Positions 58,064 through 64,000 of a stretch of DNA of 64,000 nt are shown here, piece by piece. Source of the DNA: Colocasia esculenta (taxonomy: Eukaryota > Streptophyta > Magnoliopsida > Alismatales > Araceae). A model generated the notes under the pieces. The model saw only the letters and a program-made list of their open reading frames with translations. It did no database searches and had not been told where the DNA came from. A program made the position numbers and the translations under genes. Position 1 is the stretch's first letter; each line of letters opens with the position of its first letter. The DNA lies in assembly GCA_014218235.1 (NCBI GenBank), contig CM024755.1, positions 96,886,948-96,950,947 on the forward strand, written 5' to 3'.

Positions 58064-58450
58064 TCCCCCTTAAAAGGAGGTAGAGCCATCCTCATAAACC
58101 TCTCCATGATGGACGGACCACCATGGCCATGCTCCTGGGGAACTGGAGCTGGAGCCTGAGCCTGAGACAACAAGCAACACATAAGAAATCATGCTTTCAA
58201 CAAAATAGAATACTCCCTATTTAACAACTCTAACCTGTGCCTGCAACTGAGCCAGTAATGCAGCCTACGTCTACGCCTCAGTCTGCATTGCCTGGACTAG
58301 GCCTTGCATGAACACGACATAGTCCACAGGTGGTGGTGGTGGAGGAAGTACTGTGGGACCCGGGGGTGCTGGGGCCAGCTGCTCACCCCTCTCCTCATGC
58401 CTCTGCTCGTCCTCTCAAGCCTAGGTACTGCGCCTACCACGGCTCGCCAT
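58064..58450 (-). pseudogene. Gy2 gag N-terminus with intron-like gap
   Basis: ATG at 58450 on minus gives a gag start with a proline-rich run and 'VDYVVFMQGLVQAMQTEA'. Two TAG stops lie just after. At 58234 the frame meets GTTAGAG and an in-frame stop. Skipping 58234-58162 joins 'LAQLQAQ' to 'AQAPAPVPQE' in phase 0, and the frame then continues to 'MERFMRMALPPFKGES'. The remainder of gag is missing: the next Gy2 DNA (45470) is the gag end, so most of gag was deleted. Confidence 0.7.
58162..58234 (-). other. Possible 73-base intron in Gy2 gag
   Basis: On minus the segment starts CAG|GTTAGAG and ends GTCTCAG, is AT-rich and contains stops. Its removal restores the gag frame exactly. A random insertion of a length not divisible by three is the alternative. 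Confidence 0.4.
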
Positions 58451-58623
58451 TGTCTGTAAAATAATTAACTCAGTTAGAACCTAAGTTACTTAGTCCTAAC
58501 CATTTTCATAACTATCTTTAATTCATTATTAAATATTTTCCACATGGATGGACTAATTCTATAAAGACTTTGAAATATTGTGTAGATGATGGCTTATTTA
58601 CGTACAATCTCAACCTGTGGGTT

Positions 58624-58634
58624 ATGATACCAAT
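58624..58634 (-). promoter_or_regulatory. Gy2 primer-binding site, mutated
   Basis: Minus strand TTGGTATCATA lies a few bases after the 5' LTR end. The normal TTGGTATCAGAGC has been altered in its last bases. Confidence 0.75.
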
Positions 58635-58637
58635 CTC

Positions 58638-61290
58638 TGTAACGACCCTCTTTATACCAGTACGATTATACCAATCCACATCGATAGAAAGGGCGCAGTC
58701 ACAGTAGGACATGTACCCAACACAACACAGTAGGTAAAGATGTACATAAATAATAAAGGAAACTACAGCGGAAATAAAAGAGATTCTTATTCCATCATCA
58801 TTGCACACATCCCACAGTCTATATAGTAGCAATGAAACTAAACAAAGTCCATAATTATACAAGTCCATAACATAACATTGTCCATATACTAGTAAAGAAA
58901 GTCCAATCTAGTAACTAATCCTCCACGAGCTCTGCTACTCCTATCGCTCGGAGTCGCTCCTCACAATGTCCTCCTCAAGTACGGGGACACCTGTCTCACC
59001 TGTATATTAAAGCAAGTATGAGTCTTCACAAAAGACTCAGCAAGTAACCCATTGGCACATCCTTACACATATCACATTTATGCTATTCTTTTAATAGCAC
59101 GAGTAATCTCACCACATGGTTCATGTCATAACAAACAAGTACAATTAAATAACCTATAACATGCTATCTACACGTGGTCTTAGCTTAAATCATGATATCA
59201 AATACAACTCATTCACAACAATTTTCCAATTAACTTGATCATCGGATTAAGCACACAATTACTAACAAACCTAACATGATATCTATCACTTTTCACATGC
59301 TTTTATATCACATAATCACACATGTTTCTTGTTGTTTTAACATAAATATAACATGATCACATGGTTTCACATTATTTCACATTGTAACACATTAGCACAT
59401 CACTTTCACATGAACACTTTGCACATTCACCCACATTTCACATTTTTACACATTATCTTTCTTTTTTGCCGTGACACATAGTCCGAACCACCATAAAGAA
59501 GGACACACATATCACATAACATATACTCATCACCTAGGCATTATATTGACGAATCTTGGTAACTGTGCAGAACTGGGAGAGGCCCTCTCCACCCTAACTA
59601 GTGGTACTTGTCCACCTCCAGGATTTCATCCTAATGCCCACAATATATCACACACACATTGAGCCTTCCCATAGGGACGTTTCTATAGTACGGCTCCACA
59701 GCCTTCTATGGTAGCAGTGTCAATTTCGGCACACATTCACTTAATCACACTATCTCAATTAATCACATGATCACATCATTTTACATGCACTTATTGGTCC
59801 ATTCACATGCATACCAGTCAAACACATATATTTCAATTTATAGAACCTATCATGGCTGTCTAACAGTATTAAAACATGCATAACAGTACCTAAACATGAT
59901 ACAAATCACTGGAAAATACTGTTTTGAATAATCATGCACAATATGGCTTTGAATACCTTTACTATTGCAAATAGTACCTATAGATATCAAAACAATCCTA
60001 AATTTTAACCATAAATTCTACACATGGAACATATCGTATGGTTAATTTTTTAGAATTTTCATAACAGTATATGTATTTATAACATTTAACAGGGATCTCA
60101 TACAATTTAATGAAATAATTCAATTAGACATTATTAACAGTGAACAGTCGGGTCTAATAGTCTCAAAACATGAAACTAGTAACCCTAGTTTCAGGTAATT
60201 TTTTTGTAGCAATATCATACATCATGACTATTTATTCTGAATTTAGAACCATCAATCATGCATATTTACCCTTAACAAAAATTCTATAATTCACAATTTT
60301 TTATAGAAAATTAACAAGAATTCATGGTTTTAACCTAATATCATACCTAAACATCCAAAAATTTTATAATAGGTGGAAACATCCAGAAATCCTTGAAAAT
60401 CACCTCACACAATTAAATCCACAGTTCTGAAAAAAAAAAAAAAACAGATGAACTTGACGGCAAGGGGCTTGCCGTCAGGGTGAGTTAACGACACAATCGA
60501 TTGCCGTTAACTCAAGAACTTGGCAGCAACAAGGTTGTCGTCAACCTCCTATCTGCAGACAGTGCAGACCGAACACAGGAAAACACAGAATTTGTGGGTC
60601 CAGGACACGATTTAAAAATCCATAAAAATACCTAAACTCTAGGTGATAAGTCTAGGGACGAAACCCCTAAGTTACTTGCCTCCCTAAAACCTCTGAAGAT
60701 CGAATTTTTGGCGATGAAGCCCTCCTCAGCCAAGCTAAAGAGGTGAAGTTCTTCGCCTTGATCTGATCTCCACGCTTGCACAGTTGATTCCCCGATGATA
60801 GGAGAGCTCCTCTACTTCCAATAGAACCTCCCAAACGCAGTAGATTGCCAGAGAAGCCTTCGGATCGCCGGATCAAGCCTCTCAACTCTCTCTTTTTCTC
60901 TCCCCGGAACCCAAATAGCCCTAGGTGAGAAAAGTCCTCTCCTAACCGAGATGTCTAGGTTGTATAGACAATAGAGTCGGGGTAAACCTAGGTCTTAAGA
61001 GTCCTGACCATTTGGGATACGTTTCCTACACAGACTCCGGAGAAAATGGGGTAGTTTCAGAGCTGAAATCCCAAACACAGCCGCAGAAGTAAACAGCCAC
61101 ATAGCTGCCGTCAACCAGAAATAGGCGTCATCAATGTTGACGTCTAGATCCTCTGGCCACAGGGTAAACGACACGTGTTGCCGTCAACTACCCCTTATCG
61201 TCAATGGATGTTGACGTTAATAAGGGATTTCGGGCTGAACATTTAAACATCAAAACAGATATAATATGCACAGAAATTGAGGGCCTTACA
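58638..61290 (-). repeat. Gy2 5' LTR
   Basis: Minus strand starts TGTAAGGCCCTC at 61290 and ends GGGTCGTTACA at 58638. It aligns along its length with 37914-40553, including CACATTT-rich DNA (59280-59460), hairpins (60456-60530, 61100-61230) and an A-run (60429-60444). Confidence 0.9.
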
Positions 61291-61314
61291 TATAGTGTAG
61301 TAAAGAGTAAATAT

Positions 61315-62617
61315 TTAATCAGGGTTACACATACCTATTTCTCTTCTAATTGAAGTAAATCTATCTTCTGGCAGAGGTTTAGTAAATATATCAGGTAATT
61401 GATTATTTGTAGATACAAATTCAAGTAAAATATCTCCATTACTTACATGGTCCCTGATGAAATGATGTCTGACCTCAATATACTTAGTTCTTGAATGTTG
61501 AATTGGATTTTTGGTCAAGTTGATTGCGCTTGTGTTGTCACACATCATTGGTATTTCATGAAGTGTATGACCATAATCTTCCAGTTGATGCTTGATCCAC
61601 AGCAGTTGAGTGCAGGAACTTCCAGCTGCAATGTACTCTACTTCTGTTGTGGACAAGGCTACTGAGTTCTGCTTTCTGGAAGACCAAGAAATCAAGCATC
61701 CTGCAAGAATTTGACAAGTACCACTGGTGCTTTTTCTATCTATTTTGCATCCAGCATAGTCAACATCACTGTATCCAATCAATTTGAATTCAGAACATCT
61801 AGGATACCATGAACCCAATTTACTTATATTTATAAGATATCTAAAAATTCTTTTAACAGCATTAACATGAGATTCTTTAGGATCAATTTGAAATCTAGCA
61901 CACAAATATACACTGAACATTATATCTGGTCTACTAGCAGTAAGGTAGAGTAATGACCCAATTATCCCTCTATAGAACTTTTGATCTACTTTCTTGCCAA
62001 GTGGATCACTATCTAACTTAATTCTTGAGCTCATGGGTGTTCCTAAGGCCTTACACTAGTCAAAAACATATTTAGATAGAAAATCTGAAATGTACTTGGT
62101 TTGATAGATGTGAGTACCTTCCTTGTCTGCTTGATTTGCAACCCAAGAAAATAGTTAAGCTCACCCATCATGTTCATCTCAAACTCACTTTGCATAAAGT
62201 TTCCAAAGAATTTGTAGAGTGATTCATTAGTAGAACCAAAAATAATATCATCAACATATATTCCTTATGAAAACTTCTTAATAAATAGGGTGCTATCTAC
62301 TTTACCTCTTATAAAATCATGTGATATAAGATAAGCACTTAGTCTTTCATACCAAGCTCTTGGAGCTTGTTTCAAACCATATAAGGCTTTCTTTAAACGG
62401 AAAACATGATTTGGATACTTAGTATCTTCAAAACCAGGTGGTTGTTCAACATAAACTTCTTCTTTTATAAAACCATTCAGAAAAGCACTTTTAACATCCA
62501 TTTGAAATAAATTGATATTAAGAGAACATGCATATGCTAATAAGATTCTAATAGCCTCTAATCTAGCAACTGGAGCATATGTTTCATGAAAATCAATGCC
62601 TTCCTCTTGAGAGTATC
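61315..62617 (-). pseudogene. Cop1 reverse transcriptase and RNase H, broken
   Basis: Minus-strand copia pol end. RT: 'YSQEEGIDFHETYAPVARLE', 'MDVKSAFLNG', 'LKKALYGLKQAPRAWYERL', and catalytic 'YVDDIIFGSTN' after a stop at about 62265. Further stops occur between 62060 and 62160. The connection and RNase H are open in 62034-61315: 'YRGIIGSLLYLTASRPDI', 'GYSDVDYAGCKIDRKSTSG' and 'NPIQHSRTKYIEVRHHFIRD'. The wording is of the SIRE/Maximus type. The upstream part (integrase, protease, gag) is beyond LTR-D. Downstream, Gy2 separates this part from the extra ORF at 37351-34657. Confidence 0.92.
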
Positions 62618-64000
62618 TGTGGCGGAACACCTCGACCAAGCTCGTTAAACCGATAACGTACTTGATCCGAATCCGCCTCCCGTGAACGGGCCGAAGCCTC
62701 GCAAGGGATACCAAACCACAGTCCGTGTAAACACAAAGGAACACACCATTTCATATATATATTTCACAAGTTTACATAGCCATATTTCCACAAAACTGAA
62801 AGGAAGTACAAGAGCCTGGGGCATACCCCGAGGTACAACTGAAGAAAGTAAACAACTAACTACACTACACTGCTGAGACTGCACTGCTGGAACTACACTG
62901 CTGGAGGTACTGACCCTGCACCGCTACGACACGACTATGAATTGGACGACGGTCGAGAAACGTCCTCCTCGCTCTCACCTGTGGGAGTAGGGGTGAGCCT
63001 CGCTAGTCACTGCCTCAGTAGGGAACTCCCCCAACACCGAGCAAACCAAAACCACAGGTACAAAAGCAGTAAACAGTACCAACAATTTATAGAACAGCTA
63101 AGCAGGATATGAAAGCTATAAAAGTACTCACTGTTTGCCGACTACGAAAAACAACTGTAATAATTAAACGGAAAACCAGTAGAAGCGTACGAGCAAAAGT
63201 AGAGACCGCCAAACACGAGTCACGTGAACTGGTTCGCGACACCAAAAACTGACTCGGACAAGCTAACACAGGTCTACCTCTCAGTCTCACCCACGGACGA
63301 AAGGTCCAGCTGCCGCTCCACGTGAAAAGGTCAAGCAACTGTGGAGACCAACTAAACACCACCACCTGCAGACCATGGACGTAGGCCCATGCCTGGCACC
63401 TCCAGAGACCCTGGCCTGGCTCGCTAAAGTGAGGCACTGGAAAAGGACTAGCTGGGGACCAGTGTCGACTACTGGTGTCCGTACCCCCAACTACGAGCGC
63501 GCTACAAGTGACTAAAGACAACACAAGTGTCACTGTCCACTGTCGCCTTTCCCTCAGCCGGACGTACAACTCAAACACAGGAGTGAGGTGTCCAGGTCAG
63601 ACGACACAGACCTCGACGGTACACACATAAGTACCGGGACAAAGCCCCGAGCTAACAGCCTGGCTCACAAAGAACCTGGGGCACCCAACTGGAGAGGTAA
63701 CCACGGTAGGCGTTGTTACTACTCCCACGTACACAAAACTACGTGCACGTCACACACAAACCACGTAAGACTCACGTAACCGCGTGCACTAATAGTCCAC
63801 TAAACGTAAACATCACGTGAACACGTAAAGAACTGACTACTGCGTATCTTGTATGCCAGCCGCAGAAACCTCGTGCACCAAGTGCACAATAGGTGCCAAC
63901 GCACCACTTGATATTGTTAATATCGAATATGCAATATTTAAATGTAGCATGCTAGCGTCCACATCGATGCCGCTAAGGTGAGTAAACGGCAAGTTATCTG
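62618..64000 (-). mobile_element. Partial gypsy LTR, family A (LTR-D)
   Basis: The minus-strand LTR end is at 62618 (plus TGTGGCGGAAC). It interrupts the Cop1 RT between the codons for Arg-Tyr and upstream sequence. Homology to 8440-9356 (reversed) is strong, for example 'gtcgcgaaccagttcac' and 'gagcggcagct'. It continues past the window end, so whether it is a solo LTR or the end of an element cannot be decided. GTATC (62613-62617) is the expected left target duplication. Confidence 0.8.

Larger units (their letters stand above)
37914..61290 (-). mobile_element. Gy2: Tekay-type chromovirus, nested host
   Basis: Minus-strand element inside Cop1 with 5' LTR 58638-61290 and 3' LTR 37914-40553. 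The flanks TACAG (37909-37913) and TATAG (61291-61295) are a one-mismatch target duplication. Internal order on minus: primer site, gag start with an intron-like gap, protease, RT, RNase H, integrase, chromodomain, polypurine tract. It is interrupted by Gy3 (in gag) and by a DNA element (in RNase H). The first 100 bases of the outer LTR ends differ at 9 positions. Confidence 0.88.

Overview
This window is nuclear DNA from a flowering plant with a large, repeat-rich genome. Nearly every base can be assigned to LTR retrotransposons: Ty3/gypsy chromoviruses of the Tekay/Del type, a Tat-like gypsy lineage and a SIRE/Maximus-like Ty1/copia element. Most coding regions are broken by stops and frameshifts. 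I see no rRNA, tRNA or CRISPR array, and no ordinary single-copy host gene. A GC-rich purF gene fragment carried by a DNA transposon hints at a monocot-like donor, but this is weak evidence. Family names come from motifs I recognise in the translations, not from searches.

Layout. 1-3984: two minus-strand LTRs, one interrupted by the other. 3985-9356: decayed plus-strand chromovirus (Gy1) with its 3' LTR (LTR-A). 9357-12949: minus-strand Tat-like gag remnant cut by LTR-H. 12950-18774: Tat-like block with two antisense plant-mobile-domain (PMD) genes, one truncated and one intact with two exons, followed by a Tat-type LTR. 18775-33351: minus-strand gypsy element GyC (3' LTR plus non-coding internal DNA), split by an 8.6-kb gag-only element (TRG, 24333-32974). 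33352-62617: minus-strand copia element Cop1, split by gypsy element Gy2 (37914-61290). Gy2 contains gypsy element Gy3 (45471-58058, target duplication GACTC), which contains a solo copia LTR (48055-50160, target duplication TTTGT). Gy2 pol also carries a 1.45-kb terminal-inverted-repeat element holding a dead amidophosphoribosyltransferase fragment. 62618-64000: minus-strand LTR-D interrupting the Cop1 reverse transcriptase and running off the window.

Two things stand out. First, the intact antisense PMD gene (14281-15737) has a TATA box, canonical splice sites and an uninterrupted 446-residue frame, although almost all coding sequence around it is dead. Second, LTRs of several otherwise dissimilar gypsy families, and also the copia sequences, carry clusters of short imperfect hairpins. 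In gypsy the arms share a GCGACGG/CCGTCGC-like core; in copia they are CCGACTTC/GAAGTCG. The units differ mainly at CpG positions.

How the parts work together: in each autonomous element gag, protease, reverse transcriptase/RNase H and integrase (with a chromodomain in the chromoviruses) would act together in copying and integration, using LTR promoters, an initiator-Met-tRNA primer site and a polypurine tract. Here no complete set survives in any one copy. Target duplications and interruptions give a relative order: the solo copia LTR is younger than Gy3, Gy3 younger than Gy2, and Gy2 younger than Cop1.
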